DNA from: Alistipes muris
Lineage (GTDB): Bacteria > Bacteroidota > Bacteroidia > Bacteroidales > Rikenellaceae
Length of the DNA stretch: 64,000 nucleotides
Assembly (NCBI RefSeq): GCF_943193205.1
Contig: NZ_CALPDD010000010.1
Coordinates: 30,074 to 94,073 of the forward strand
Direction of reading: 5' to 3'
The stretch's first letter is position 1. Each line of letters opens with the position of its first letter. Below, piece after piece: positions 6,795-16,200 of the stretch. A program made the position numbers and the translations under genes. The notes below the pieces were generated by a model. The model worked only from the letters and a program-made list of their open reading frames with translations. It was not told where the DNA came from and ran no database searches.

Positions 6795-8597
6795 CTATTT
6801 GGAGGCTCGTTTGCGGTCGACTTCGTGCAACAGAATCTTGCGCAGGCGCATGGCGTGCGGCGTGACCTCCACGTATTCGTCCTCCTTGATGTATTCGAGC
6901 GCCTCTTCGAGCGTGAAGACCTTGGGCGGCACGATGACGGCCTTGTCGTCGGAGCCCGAAGCGCGCATGTTCGTAAGTTGTTTCGACTTGGTCACGTTGA
7001 CCGTGATGTCGTTCTGGCGCGTATGTTCGCCGATGACCTGCCCCTCGTAGACCTGGTCCATCGGGCTGATGAAGAAACGCCCGCGGTCCTGCAACTTGTC
7101 GATCGAATAAGCGTAGGCCGTGCCCGTCTCGCCCGAGATGATCGAACCGTTGGTGCGCATCTCGATTTCGCCGATCCACGGCTCGAAGCCCTTCAGCCGG
7201 TGGGTCATGATGGCCTCGCCCGCCGTTGCGGTCAGCATGTTGGAACGCAGGCCGATGATGCCGCGCGAGGGAATCGAGAATTCCAGCCGCACGCGGTCGC
7301 CGTTGGCTTCCATGTTCGTCAAGGTGCCCTTGCGCTTGGTCGCCAACTCGATGACCGTGCCCGAATGTTCCTCGGGGCAGTCGACGGTCATCTCCTCGAT
7401 GGGCTCGCACTTCTTGCCGTCGATTTCCTTGACGATGACCCGCGGCTGTCCCACCTGCAACTCGTAGCCCTCGCGGCGCATGGTCTCGATGAGCACCGAG
7501 AGGTGCAGCACGCCGCGGCCGAAGACGTTGAAGCTGTCGGCCGACGGTCCGGGCGTCACGCGCAGCGCGAGATTCTTCTCCAGCTCGCGGTCGAGCCGGT
7601 CCTTGATATGGCGCGAAGTGACGAACTTGCCGTCCTTACCGAAGAACGGCGAATTATTGATGGTGAAAAGCATCGACATCGTAGGCTCGTCGATGGCGAT
7701 GGGGGGCAGCGGTTCGGGGTTCTCGTAGTCGCAGACGGTGTCGCCGATCTCGAAACCCTCGATGCCCGTGATGGCGCAGATTTCGCCGCACGGCACTTCG
7801 TCGACCTTCTTTTTGCCGAGCCCCTCGAAAATCATCAGCTCCTTGATTTTGGTCTTCTGCATCGTCGCGCCGTCGCGTTTGGCGAGCGTCACGTTCTGCC
7901 CGGCCCGCAGCGAACCGCGCGTCACCTTGCCCACGGCTATGCGGCCTGTGTAGGCCGAATATTCGAGCGAGGTGACCAGCATCTGCGGCGTTCCCCCGAC
8001 GATGGCCGGTTCGGGAATCTCGTCGATGATGGCGTCCAGCAGCGGCACGAGCGAATCGGTCGGCTCGTTCCACTTGTGCGACATCCAGCCCTGCTTGGCC
8101 GAGCCGTAAATCGTCTTGTAATCGAGCTGCTCCTCCGTGGCGTCGAGCGAGAACATCAGGTCAAAGACCTGCTCGTTGACCACCTCGGGGCGGCAGTTGG
8201 GCTTGTCGACCTTGTTGACCACCACGATGGGCTTCTTGCCCAGCGCGAGCGCCTTCTGCAGCACGAACCGCGTCTGCGGCATCGTACCCTCGAACGCGTC
8301 GACGAGCAGCAGCACCCCGTCGCACATGTTGAGCACGCGCTCCACCTCGCCGCCGAAATCGGCGTGGCCCGGGGTGTCGATGATGTTGATTTTGTAGTCC
8401 TTATAGAGGACCGAAACGTTCTTGGAGAGAATCGTGATGCCCCGTTCGCGTTCCAGGTCGTTGTTGTCGAGTATGAGTTCGCCGCTCTGTTTGGCGTTGT
8501 CGCGCAGGATGTTGCCTGCCAGAATCATCTTGTCGACGAGCGTGGTTTTGCCATGGTCGACGTGGGCGATGATGGCGATGTTGCGCAGTTTCTGCAT
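6795..8597 (-). CDS. typA: Translational GTPase TypA/BipA
   Basis: TypA is a ribosome-binding GTPase of the EF-G family involved in 50S assembly and stress responses. The 600-residue product begins [20 protein letters not shown], containing the G1 loop. It has [16 protein letters not shown] (G3), NKVDKP (G4), the EF-Tu-like domain 2, and the C-terminal TypA-specific part with [17 protein letters not shown] and [14 protein letters not shown]. Length matches the family. A promoter-like CAAAGGTA (minus strand TACCTTTG) lies 20 bp upstream of the start. Confidence 0.97.
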   Translation of the reverse strand: MQKLRNIAIIAHVDHGKTTLVDKMILAGNILRDNAKQSGELILDNNDLERERGITILSKNVSVLYKDYKINIIDTPGHADFGGEVERVLNMCDGVLLLVDAFEGTMPQTRFVLQKALALGKKPIVVVNKVDKPNCRPEVVNEQVFDLMFSLDATEEQLDYKTIYGSAKQGWMSHKWNEPTDSLVPLLDAIIDEIPEPAIVGGTPQMLVTSLEYSAYTGRIAVGKVTRGSLRAGQNVTLAKRDGATMQKTKIKELMIFEGLGKKKVDEVPCGEICAITGIEGFEIGDTVCDYENPEPLPPIAIDEPTMSMLFTINNSPFFGKDGKFVTSRHIKDRLDRELEKNLALRVTPGPSADSFNVFGRGVLHLSVLIETMRREGYELQVGQPRVIVKEIDGKKCEPIEEMTVDCPEEHSGTVIELATKRKGTLTNMEANGDRVRLEFSIPSRGIIGLRSNMLTATAGEAIMTHRLKGFEPWIGEIEMRTNGSIISGETGTAYAYSIDKLQDRGRFFISPMDQVYEGQVIGEHTRQNDITVNVTKSKQLTNMRASGSDDKAVIVPPKVFTLEEALEYIKEDEYVEVTPHAMRLRKILLHEVDRKRASK

Positions 8598-8616
8598 GGA
8601 ATGGATTTTTATTCCG

Positions 8617-8624
8617 CAAAGGTA
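8617..8624 (-). promoter_or_regulatory. -7 promoter element for typA
   Basis: On the minus strand this reads TACCTTTG, matching TAnnTTTG, 19 bp upstream of the typA ATG. The -33 position is not a clear TTG. Confidence 0.5.
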
Positions 8625-8734
8625 GGAAAAACAGAATTAAGAATGGAAAAAATCGGGAACTAAAAATTCGGGCGCCGAATTTCGCTTCCGCCCGAACACC
8701 CCATTCGTCCGGCCGTTTGCGCTACGCTCCGGTG

Positions 8735-8765
8735 TTGCAGATAAGCGCGAATTGTCCTACATTTG
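8735..8765 (+). promoter_or_regulatory. Bacteroidota-type promoter for aroB
   Basis: TTG at 8735-8737, a 20 bp spacer, then TACATTTG at 8758-8765. This fits TTG-N19-21-TAnnTTTG. It also shows that the in-frame TTG at 8763 is part of the promoter and not a start codon, placing the real aroB start at the ATG at 8796. Confidence 0.7.
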
Positions 8766-8795
8766 TGCATCGCTATCATTCCGATTCGAGAACCC

Positions 8796-9815
8796 ATGAA
8801 ACCCGCGTTCACCATCCGCCAGCAGAGCCCCATCTATGTCGGCCCGACGGCCGACCTGCTGCCGGGGCTGCTGCCCGAGGGGCGGGTCGTCGTCGTGTGC
8901 GATGCCACCATCGACCGGCTCTACGGCCCGCTGTTCCAGAGCCACGACCGCATGCTCATCGGTTCGGGCGAGAGTATCAAGACCTTGCAGACGGTCGAGA
9001 CGCTCTACCGCCGGTTCATCGAAGCGGGCGTCGACCGCCGGACCTTCATCCTGGCCGTCGGAGGGGGCATCGTCACCGACGTTGCCGGATTCGCCGCTTC
9101 GACCTACATGCGCGGTCTGTCGTTCGGATTCGTGCCCACGACCCTGCTGGGGCAGGTCGACGCAGCCGTCGGCGGCAAGAACGGCGTCAACGTCGACGGC
9201 TACAAGAACATGGCCGGAACCTTCACCCAGCCGCGCTTCGTCATCTGCGACCCCGCCCTGCTCCGGTCATTGCCCGACCGCGAATTCCGCGCCGGGCTCG
9301 CCGAGGTGGTCAAAACCGCCGTCATCGAGGATGCCGGGCTCTTCGCGCGGCTGGAGAGCACGTCGTTCGGCGCCCTGCGCACCGACACCGACTTGCTTTC
9401 CGACGCGATTTCGGCTTCGATTCGTGTCAAGGCGGGCATCGTCGAGCGCGACGAACGCGAAACGGGCGAACGGCGCAAGCTCAACTTAGGCCATACCCTT
9501 GCCCACGCCATCGAGAAATGCTCCGCCCGGATGAACCACGGCGAAGCGGTGGCCGTCGGTACGGCCATGATTGCCGACGTCGCCGTGAAGCTGGGGCTGC
9601 TCTCGCCCACCGACCGCGACCGTATCGTGGCCCTGCTGCTCGCCCTCGGGTTCGAGCTGACCCCTCCCGTCGACGTCCGGCGCCTTTTGAAAGAGGTAGG
9701 CAAGGACAAGAAAAGCGAGGACGGCCTGCTCCGCATCGTCCTGCCCGTCGGCATCGGCGACTGCATCGTGCGGCCGATACCGGTCGAAGAGTTCGCGGCG
9801 CTGGTTCTGCCATAA
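8796..9815 (+). CDS. aroB: 3-dehydroquinate synthase
   Basis: AroB converts DAHP to 3-dehydroquinate, the second step of the shikimate pathway. The 339-residue protein has the NAD-binding loop AVGGGIVTDVAGF (residues 87-99), PTTLLGQVDAAVGGKNGVN (114-132) with the catalytic Lys, the zinc-ligand Glu in EVVKTAVIED, and the two zinc His sites in LGHTLAHAIE and MNHGEAVAVG. I chose the ATG at 8796 because the longer frame begins inside the promoter. It is divergent from typA and convergent with the next gene, so it is a single-gene unit. Confidence 0.96.
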   Translation: MKPAFTIRQQSPIYVGPTADLLPGLLPEGRVVVVCDATIDRLYGPLFQSHDRMLIGSGESIKTLQTVETLYRRFIEAGVDRRTFILAVGGGIVTDVAGFAASTYMRGLSFGFVPTTLLGQVDAAVGGKNGVNVDGYKNMAGTFTQPRFVICDPALLRSLPDREFRAGLAEVVKTAVIEDAGLFARLESTSFGALRTDTDLLSDAISASIRVKAGIVERDERETGERRKLNLGHTLAHAIEKCSARMNHGEAVAVGTAMIADVAVKLGLLSPTDRDRIVALLLALGFELTPPVDVRRLLKEVGKDKKSEDGLLRIVLPVGIGDCIVRPIPVEEFAALVLP

Positions 9816-9839
9816 AACGCAGCGGCACCTATCGCTGCG
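9814..9839 (-). terminator. Terminator between convergent aroB and the TapB-like gene
   Basis: CGCAGCG (9818-9824) and CGCTGCG (9833-9839) form a perfect 7 bp stem, followed on the minus strand by TTTTA. The loop contains the stop codon of the minus-strand gene. Confidence 0.6.
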
Positions 9840-10545
9840 GGCGAAGCACGGAAATCAGCTCGGAACGGCTTTCCAATTTACCCCTTTTGTTCAGTTTCTC
9901 GGCGCGGACGCTGCCGATGCCCGGTGCATACCATGTTCTGGTCTGCGCCGCAGCTCCGACCACCGACCATTTGACATGGACCGTCTCGGTCAGACACACC
10001 GTTTCGTATGTCCCGGCCGGCACGGTCGTCGTATCCTGCGCCACGACCCGGCGATCGGCAATACGTATCGACACCTGAGTCCTGAATCCGTTTTCGGTGC
10101 GGATGTGCAATGTCATCGCCAACTCGGGAAGCAGCTGGCCGGCATGCAGGACGGCAGGTATGAGATATTTGTCGCCCCGACATTCGACCGAAGCCTTCCA
10201 ATCGTCTCCGGAAACCATATCGAGCCAGTCGTCCGGACGCAGACAGATTCCCTCGGCACTCACGACAAGCCGGTCGGTCTGCAACGCGCTGCGTCCTTCG
10301 GCGGGTTCGACCGGCCGACGGTCCGCATCCAACATGACGGTGCGGGTCTCGACGATGAGCCCGTCGGGACCGGATTCGCTCGCAACAACGACCGTCTGCG
10401 TGTAACCCGTCAACGCGCCCCGGGAATCGTAGTCGGCATATTCGAGCTGCGTTCCTACTTCGGTGCAGGCAAGCGGAAGCGACTGGGCGCCGGCGGATGC
10501 CGCAGCACCGAAGCCGGCGAAAACAAGGCAAAGGATTTTCTTCAT
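9829..10545 (-). CDS. Secreted TapB-like/DUF3108-like protein
   Basis: 238 residues with a clear signal peptide (MKKILCLVFAGFGAAASAGAQS). The C-terminal half contains TVPAGTYETVCLTETV and TWYAPGIGSVRAEKLNKRGKL. This pattern is shared by DUF3108/TapB-type periplasmic proteins of Bacteroidota, in which a YxPGIGxV strand closes a beta structure. The longer frame adds 47 unrelated residues without a signal peptide, so the ATG at 10545 is preferred. Function unknown. It is convergent with aroB and follows maeB after 95 bp. Confidence 0.65.
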   Translation of the reverse strand: MKKILCLVFAGFGAAASAGAQSLPLACTEVGTQLEYADYDSRGALTGYTQTVVVASESGPDGLIVETRTVMLDADRRPVEPAEGRSALQTDRLVVSAEGICLRPDDWLDMVSGDDWKASVECRGDKYLIPAVLHAGQLLPELAMTLHIRTENGFRTQVSIRIADRRVVAQDTTTVPAGTYETVCLTETVHVKWSVVGAAAQTRTWYAPGIGSVRAEKLNKRGKLESRSELISVLRPQR

Positions 10546-10640
10546 GGGACTCGGAAATCGGAACCTTGCAAATATAAGCAAACTTTCCGACCCTGCATCC
10601 CTTCGCCTCGATTTGAGGGTACGGAAACCCGCCACCCACG

Positions 10641-11924
10641 CTACATCGGATTCATCCGGCGCAACGCTTCGGCATAGGCATCCCAATCGTCGACAGGCTG
10701 CCGGGCCACGCCCGATTCGACGGCCGCCCGGGCCACGGCGGTCGAGACCGTACAGAGCAGCCGCGGGTCGAGCGGCTTGGGTATCAGATACTCGCGGCCG
10801 AATTCGAGCCTTTCGAGCCCATAGGCGCGCAGCACGCTCTCCGACACCGGACGGCGGGCCAGGTCGGCCAGCGCGCGGGCCGCGGCCAGCTTCATGGCGT
10901 CGTTGATTTGCGTAGCCCGCACGTCGAGCGCCCCGCGGAACAGAAACGGGAACCCCAGCACGTTATTGACCTGGTTGGGATAGTCCGACCGCCCTGTGGC
11001 GAAGATGATGTCGGGACGCGAACGCATCGCCGCATCGTAGGCGATTTCGGGGTCGGGGTTGGCCAGCGCGAGCACCATGGGATTTTCGGCCATCGTGCGG
11101 ACCATCGAAGGTGTCAGCACATCGGCGACCGAGACCCCCACGAAGAGGTCGGCGCCGTGCAGCGCTTCGGCCAGCGAGGCCAGCCGCCGCGACGTGGCGA
11201 ACTCCTCCTTTTGCGGAGTGAGCCCCTCGCGGTAACGGGTGACGACACCCCGGCTGTCGCACAGCACGATCTGGCCGCGCGGAATGCCGAGCGTCAGGAA
11301 CATACGCGCGCAGGCGATGGCCGCAGCGCCCGCGCCGTTGACCACCACCCGCAATTCAGCCACCTCCTTGCCTGCGATTTTCGCCCCGTTGATGACCGCC
11401 GCCGAGACGATGATGGCCGTGCCGTGCTGGTCGTCGTGAATCACGGGAATATCCAGCTCCTCACGCAAACGGCGGTCTATCTCGAAGCACTCGGGCGCCT
11501 TGATGTCCTCCAGGTTGATGCCCCCGAAAGTCGGGGCGATGGCCTTGACCACGCCGATGATTTTTTCGGGGTCGGTCTCGTCGACCTCGATGTCGAACGC
11601 GTCGATTCCGGCGAAGCGCTTGAACAACATGCTCTTGCCCTCCATGACGGGCTTGGCCGCCAGCGGCCCGATATTGCCCAGCCCAAGCACCGCCGACCCG
11701 TTGGAGACGACGGCCACCAAATTGCCCTTGCCCGTGTAACGGTAGGCATCGGCCGGGTCGGCCGCAATGGCGCGCGCCGGAGCCGCCACGCCGGGCGAAT
11801 AGGCCAGCGCCAGGTCCTGCTGGGTCTGTGCGGGTTTGGTGGGTTCTATCCCTATTTTGCCGGGACGCCCCTCGCTGTGATAGCGAAGGGCATCCGAATC
11901 GAGTGTATCGAACTGTCGTGCCAT
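10641..11924 (-). CDS. maeB: NAD(P)-dependent malic enzyme, short form
   Basis: Malic enzyme decarboxylates malate to pyruvate. The 427-residue product has [19 protein letters not shown] at the front, the catalytic Lys in [18 protein letters not shown] sequence (here [14 protein letters not shown]), the metal site [11 protein letters not shown], and the Rossmann loop [16 protein letters not shown]. It ends where the malic-enzyme domain ends. The common Bacteroides MaeB, at about 760 residues, carries an extra phosphotransacetylase-like domain that is missing here. The upstream frame can be extended by 11 residues from a TTG, but the ATG at 11924 gives the normal family N-terminus. It follows ruvB by 51 bp. 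Confidence 0.92.
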   Translation of the reverse strand: MARQFDTLDSDALRYHSEGRPGKIGIEPTKPAQTQQDLALAYSPGVAAPARAIAADPADAYRYTGKGNLVAVVSNGSAVLGLGNIGPLAAKPVMEGKSMLFKRFAGIDAFDIEVDETDPEKIIGVVKAIAPTFGGINLEDIKAPECFEIDRRLREELDIPVIHDDQHGTAIIVSAAVINGAKIAGKEVAELRVVVNGAGAAAIACARMFLTLGIPRGQIVLCDSRGVVTRYREGLTPQKEEFATSRRLASLAEALHGADLFVGVSVADVLTPSMVRTMAENPMVLALANPDPEIAYDAAMRSRPDIIFATGRSDYPNQVNNVLGFPFLFRGALDVRATQINDAMKLAAARALADLARRPVSESVLRAYGLERLEFGREYLIPKPLDPRLLCTVSTAVARAAVESGVARQPVDDWDAYAEALRRMNPM

Positions 11925-11975
11925 CTCTGCATCGGTTTTCGACGCAGAACGATGCAATTATTACGCCGCGGCCGT

Positions 11976-12983
11976 TCAGAACAGCGACCCCTCGCCGCCG
12001 CCGGGCGACCTGAAACCCAGATGACTGTAAGCCAGCTCGGTAGCCTCCCGGCCCCGGGGCGTGCGCTTGAGAAATCCCTCCTTGATGAGGAACGGTTCGT
12101 AGACTTCCTCGACCGTTCCGGCTTCCTCGCCCACGGCCGTGGCAATGGTGTTCAACCCCACAGGGCCGCCGCCGAATTTCTCGATGATCGTGCCCAGAAT
12201 CTTGTTGTCCATGCGGTCCAGCCCGCGCGAGTCGATATTCAGCGCTGCGAGTGCGAAGCGAGTGATTTCCAGGTCGATATGACCCTCGCCCTTGACCATG
12301 GCGAAATCGCGCACCCGGCGCAGCAACGCATTGGCGATGCGGGGCGTGCCGCGCGAACGCAGCGCCACCTCGTGGGCGGCATCGTCGTCTATCGAGACGT
12401 CGAGAATGCGGGCCGAGCGGCGGACTATCCCTGCCAGTACGGGCGCATCGTAATATTCCAAGTGGCACTGTATGCCGAAGCGCGCCCGCAGGGGCGAGGT
12501 CAGCAGACCGCTGCGGGTCGTAGCACCGACAAGCGTAAAGGGTGCCAGCTCGATCTGAATCGACCGCGCCGAAGGCCCCTTGTCCAACACGATGTCTATC
12601 TTGTAGTCCTCCATCGCCGAATAGAGGTACTCCTCCACGATGGGGCTCAGCCGATGGATTTCGTCGATGAACAGCACGTCGCCCGGACTGAGGTTGGTGA
12701 GCAGACCCGCCAGGTCGCCCGGCTTGTCGAGCACCGGACCCGAAGTAACCCGCAGCTGCGCCCCCATCTCGTTGGCGATGATGTTGGCCAGCGTAGTCTT
12801 GCCCAACCCCGGAGGGCCGTGCAGGAGCACGTGGTCGAGCGAATCGCCCCGCATGAGCGCCGCCTTGATGAAGACGCGCAGATTCTCGACGATCTTGTCC
12901 TGCCCCGAGAAGTTTTCAAGCTCCTGGGGGCGGATTTTGTTCTCGAATTCGAGGTCGCTCTCGGTATTGCGTACGACAGACAT
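11976..12983 (-). CDS. ruvB: Holliday junction branch migration helicase RuvB
   Basis: RuvB is the hexameric AAA+ motor that, with RuvA, drives branch migration at Holliday junctions. The 335-residue protein has [20 protein letters not shown] at the start, Walker [18 protein letters not shown] (about 57-73), Walker [10 protein letters not shown], sensor GATTRSGLL, arginine-finger region [11 protein letters not shown] and the C-terminal winged helix with [16 protein letters not shown]. Length is normal. It lies upstream of maeB on the same strand. Confidence 0.97.
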   Translation of the reverse strand: MSVVRNTESDLEFENKIRPQELENFSGQDKIVENLRVFIKAALMRGDSLDHVLLHGPPGLGKTTLANIIANEMGAQLRVTSGPVLDKPGDLAGLLTNLSPGDVLFIDEIHRLSPIVEEYLYSAMEDYKIDIVLDKGPSARSIQIELAPFTLVGATTRSGLLTSPLRARFGIQCHLEYYDAPVLAGIVRRSARILDVSIDDDAAHEVALRSRGTPRIANALLRRVRDFAMVKGEGHIDLEITRFALAALNIDSRGLDRMDNKILGTIIEKFGGGPVGLNTIATAVGEEAGTVEEVYEPFLIKEGFLKRTPRGREATELAYSHLGFRSPGGGEGSLF

Positions 12984-13014
12984 CGGTATTAAGAAAAGAA
13001 AGTAACCGCGTGCG

Positions 13015-13710
13015 TCAGAACGTTTTCTCCGTCTCCGAAGTCATGCGGTCGAGCTTGAAGTAATCGACGTCGGAACCGTCCTTGTAACGGATACGGATGC
13101 CCTTTTTCCCGCCGAGCAGCTCTTCGAGGTCCTGCATGTCGAACGACACGTAGCTCTCATAGAGGTTCCACTGGGCATCGCCGCCGTTGTCGTGGCGCAG
13201 TTCGACGTCCAGATATTCTCCGTCGGTCTCGGCCGCCTCGCTGACCTTGTTGACGATCATCGCGAACTTGTGTTTCGAGGCGTCCGAAGCGGCATAGCGG
13301 ACAACGAGCGTCGTCCAGCTGCCCAACAGACGGCCGTCGCGAACCAGCACGGCATCGTCCTTCAACTCTTCGAGCTCCGTTTCGCTGGTCACCACACGCG
13401 CAACCGACGAATAGATATTGGCAATGCCGTAAAGCGCCACGTTGTAATCGTAGCCGGGCGCGGGATTTTCCAGCACGTTGAACGTTATCAGCGCCCGCTG
13501 TCCGTCCTTGGCCACATACGAGCCGACGCGGCTCTTGTCGCCGGGATAGACCCGCTTGTCGGTGTCGGTCACAAAATAATAATCGCTCGTCGACAGCGTA
13601 CGGACCGTCACGAAGCTCATGTTGCCCGGCTGGTCCACCTTGGTGTCGTTGCACGACGACAGCCCCGCCGCCGCAACCGCTGCAAGCAGCAGCAAACCGA
13701 TTTTTTTCAT
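13015..13710 (-). CDS. NigD-like lipoprotein
   Basis: 231 residues with a lipoprotein signal peptide ending in GLSSC. The body matches the NigD-like family (PF12667) of Bacteroidota: a central [25 protein letters not shown] strand region, and late [15 protein letters not shown] and GIRIRYKDG segments. NigD was named from a nigrescin bacteriocin locus, but most homologues lie far from bacteriocin genes and have no known activity. The frame extends 18 codons upstream; the ATG at 13710 starts the signal peptide. A TATTTTTG sequence (minus strand, 13762-13769) could be the -7 element. Confidence 0.78.
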   Translation of the reverse strand: MKKIGLLLLAAVAAAGLSSCNDTKVDQPGNMSFVTVRTLSTSDYYFVTDTDKRVYPGDKSRVGSYVAKDGQRALITFNVLENPAPGYDYNVALYGIANIYSSVARVVTSETELEELKDDAVLVRDGRLLGSWTTLVVRYAASDASKHKFAMIVNKVSEAAETDGEYLDVELRHDNGGDAQWNLYESYVSFDMQDLEELLGGKKGIRIRYKDGSDVDYFKLDRMTSETEKTF

Positions 13711-13853
13711 CTGTTTGAGTTTTTCAATATATGGTTTTTTCATCTTACAAACGTGCGAAGACAAAAATACGGTATTTATCGTTCAAAAAAAATAGCGGCC
13801 CGCATTTTCTTTCGGACAGCGCCCGAAGCGCCGGACGGTCAAGGACCCCGCAC
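13711..13853. other. Spacer between NigD-like gene and gtrA
   Basis: 143 bp with the putative NigD promoter (minus strand TATTTTTG at 13762-13769) and otherwise no recognisable feature. No clear terminator for the upstream six-gene operon is seen. Confidence 0.3.
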
Positions 13854-14342
13854 TTACTCCCGTGCATGCCGAAAGGTGAAATACTTGGCGGCGAGATAGC
13901 TGTATACGGTCGTCATGCAGGTCGTGAGGATTTTGGCCGGAGTGGGCCAGACGCCGCAGAACTCGACGAAGAATTTCAGCCCCGCGTAAGTCAGCACCAC
14001 CGAGCCCCCCACCGAGAGCGCATAGCGGAACAACTGCGTGCGGGTCCGCAGGGGCGACTGACGGAACGCCACATGGCGGTTGAGCCAGAAGCCGACAAAG
14101 AACGTCAGCGGGAACGTCAGCGCCAGCGCCGCAATATGGGGCGAGAGCACGGCAAAGCCCAGGCCGACAAACCGATGGGCGATGATGTAATTGTAAACCA
14201 GGAAGTAACACGCCGGGTCGAACAACCCGTAGGTCAACCCTCCGCAAGCCGCATAGCGGAACGTCTGGCGCGGCACCACGGCCGCCACCGGCCCGATGTA
14301 GAAGCGGTCTATCGCCCGCCCGATGGCTTCGGCCGGCCGCAT
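13854..14342 (-). CDS. GtrA-like membrane protein
   Basis: 162 residues with four hydrophobic segments, typical of the GtrA/DPMS family (PF04138). Family members flip or organise lipid-linked sugars at the membrane. Visible markers are FRYAACGGLTYGLFD at the start of TM1, FWLNRHVAFRQ between TM2 and TM3, and YLAAKYFTFRHARE at the end. The ATG at 14342 lies within the stop region of the preceding SPOR gene, so the two are translationally coupled. No glycosyltransferase partner is adjacent. The longer frame to 14474 only adds out-of-frame SPOR sequence. Confidence 0.85.
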   Translation of the reverse strand: MRPAEAIGRAIDRFYIGPVAAVVPRQTFRYAACGGLTYGLFDPACYFLVYNYIIAHRFVGLGFAVLSPHIAALALTFPLTFFVGFWLNRHVAFRQSPLRTRTQLFRYALSVGGSVVLTYAGLKFFVEFCGVWPTPAKILTTCMTTVYSYLAAKYFTFRHARE

Positions 14343-15325
14343 CAGCGGGCGGTATAGATCCACGCGTCGCGCCAGCGGACCCGGTGGTCGCGCACGAAGC
14401 GCCGGCAGGCTTCCGGGTCGGCCGACTGGAACGGCGAGACCATCAGCTTGCTGCCGAAACGGAAGACCGCGCATTGCAGCGCCGGGTCCTGGCGGTTGAT
14501 TTCCTCCGCCGTGCGGTCGGCGTTCTCGGGCGAAGCGAAGACCCCGGCCACGACATAATGATGACCCGACACCAGCGAGGCCGGAGCCTGCGCGGTCCCA
14601 AGCAGCCCCGGGGCAGGCGCGGCAGGAGCCGCCGTCGGTTCGGGCGTCGGATTCTGACCGACAGCAGGTGCTATCGGCCGGCCGTCGTCCGGAGCGGAGG
14701 TCGTCCGGTTATCGGCAGGCTCCGAAACAGCGGGCTGTCCCGCCACCGCCGAATCGTCGCCCAGCGCGGGAGCTGCGACCTCGGAAGCCGCGGGTTCGTA
14801 TTGTTCTTCGTCCGGATTCAACCCGAAACGTTCCAGGAAAGCAGGCTTCTGCACGAACATCATATAACCGATGCCCAACGCCGCCACAATAGCCAGCAGG
14901 CCGACCCACACCGCCCAGTCGCGGCCGCCCGACCTCATCTTGACCGGGGCATGGCCCTGCGGGTTGAGCAGCAGGTCGAATTCTTCGTCGGGCGTGAAGT
15001 TGCGGAACCGCAGCTCGCCCACCCCGTCGATAGTCAGCGTATTCTCGCCCAGCACGTTATCGAGCCAGCGGTCGTAAATCGACTGCGCCCGGTCCACGTC
15101 GCAGCGGGCCGCTCCGGCGATTTCGTCCACCAACGACGCACCCCGCTCCTGCGGCGTGAAAAGCACCACGCGGCACGGCGGTTCGACCATCCGCTTCGAC
15201 ACACGGCGGGCGCCCCGCTGGTCGGTATAGAGGGAGCCGACGCCCGGCAGAAAAAGTTCGCATCCCGCCGCCAGGCGGTTGCCTATCAGACGGTTGACCT
15301 GTTCGGTCATCGGATTCTCGTTCAT
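14342..15325 (-). CDS. HU (CCDC81-type) and SPOR domain membrane protein
   Basis: 327 residues with an unusual but Bacteroidota-typical architecture. Residues 6-60 and 62-122 look like the two CCDC81-type prokaryotic HU domains (LIGNRLAAGCELFLPGVGSLYT; FTPDEEFDLLLNP). One membrane helix follows at about 138-158 (WVGLLAIVAALGIGYMMF), then a Pro/Ala-rich linker (165-245), and a C-terminal SPOR domain (about 250-327: SGHHYVVAGVFASPENADR). SPOR domains bind denuded peptidoglycan at division sites; the HU part would face the cytoplasm. Start chosen at ATG 15325, which overlaps the lgt stop as ATGA. I infer a link between cell wall or division and an intracellular partner. Confidence 0.85.
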   Translation of the reverse strand: MNENPMTEQVNRLIGNRLAAGCELFLPGVGSLYTDQRGARRVSKRMVEPPCRVVLFTPQERGASLVDEIAGAARCDVDRAQSIYDRWLDNVLGENTLTIDGVGELRFRNFTPDEEFDLLLNPQGHAPVKMRSGGRDWAVWVGLLAIVAALGIGYMMFVQKPAFLERFGLNPDEEQYEPAASEVAAPALGDDSAVAGQPAVSEPADNRTTSAPDDGRPIAPAVGQNPTPEPTAAPAAPAPGLLGTAQAPASLVSGHHYVVAGVFASPENADRTAEEINRQDPALQCAVFRFGSKLMVSPFQSADPEACRRFVRDHRVRWRDAWIYTAR

Positions 15326-16185
15326 CGCTTCTGTTTTTTGGTCGTTGCGGCGGGCACGGGGGCCGGAACCTCGGCCGGACGGGTCATGCCGCGCCATATC
15401 ATATACACGCCCAGCACGATAAAGGGTATGCTGAGCCACTGGCCCATGTCGAGCGCCCACCCTATCTCGAACGCCTCCTGCTCGGTCTTGATGAACTCGA
15501 TCAGGAAGCGCGTGAGGAATATCCCCTCCAAGCCGATGCCGAACAGCACGCCGGGCCTGCGGCGCGCGAGGTCGCGGCCGAAGTAGAGCCAGCACAGCAC
15601 ACCGAAAGTGGCCAGGTAGCACAGCGCTTCGTAAATCTGCGTCGGGTGGACCGCCGCCGGAGCGAATTCATGCAGCCACTTGTACGACCGCACGAACTCG
15701 AAGCCCCACGGCAGGGTCGTCGCCATACCGAAGATTTCCGAGTTGAACAGGTTGCCTAAACGCACGAACGCACCGCCGATACCGACGGCGATCATGATAC
15801 GGTCCAGCGACCAGATGTAGGGCAGCTTGTTCTTGCGCGAAAAGAGCCACAGCCCGATCAGCAGGCCGATGGCAGCGCCGTGGCTGGCCAATCCGCCGTC
15901 GCGGAATCCGGTAATGATGGTCCACGGGGCGCGCAGGTATTCCATCGTATCGTAGAACAGGCAATGACCCAGCCGCGCACCGATGATGGTGGCCAGCGTA
16001 CCGTAGACGAAGATGGACTCCGACACCTTTTCGGGCAATCCCTCGCGCTTGCAGAAGCAGTCGAAAAGTTTGGCGCCGACGAAAATCGCCAGCACCCACA
16101 TGAGCCCGTAGTAGCGGATGTCGAGCGACCCGATGCTGAAAAGCACGGGGTCGAAGTTCCAGACGATGCTGAGCGGTCGTATCAT
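15322..16185 (-). CDS. lgt: Prolipoprotein diacylglyceryl transferase
   Basis: Lgt transfers diacylglycerol from phosphatidylglycerol to the lipobox Cys, the first step of lipoprotein maturation at the inner membrane. The 287-residue polytopic protein has the Lgt signature with GARLGHCLFYD, GGLASHGAAIGLLIG, the essential Arg region FVRLGNLFNSEIFG and VHPTQIYEA. It starts 15 bp after the histidine kinase stop and overlaps the HU-SPOR gene by four bases. Confidence 0.96.
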   Translation of the reverse strand: MIRPLSIVWNFDPVLFSIGSLDIRYYGLMWVLAIFVGAKLFDCFCKREGLPEKVSESIFVYGTLATIIGARLGHCLFYDTMEYLRAPWTIITGFRDGGLASHGAAIGLLIGLWLFSRKNKLPYIWSLDRIMIAVGIGGAFVRLGNLFNSEIFGMATTLPWGFEFVRSYKWLHEFAPAAVHPTQIYEALCYLATFGVLCWLYFGRDLARRRPGVLFGIGLEGIFLTRFLIEFIKTEQEAFEIGWALDMGQWLSIPFIVLGVYMIWRGMTRPAEVPAPVPAATTKKQKR

Positions 16186-16200
16186 TTGTCGGGATAGGGT

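Noticed and set aside
10908..12992. 694-codon plus-strand frame over maeB and ruvB
   Set aside because: Antisense shadow; composition is rich in Arg, His, Gly and Asp with no recognisable domain, while the minus-strand genes are clear.
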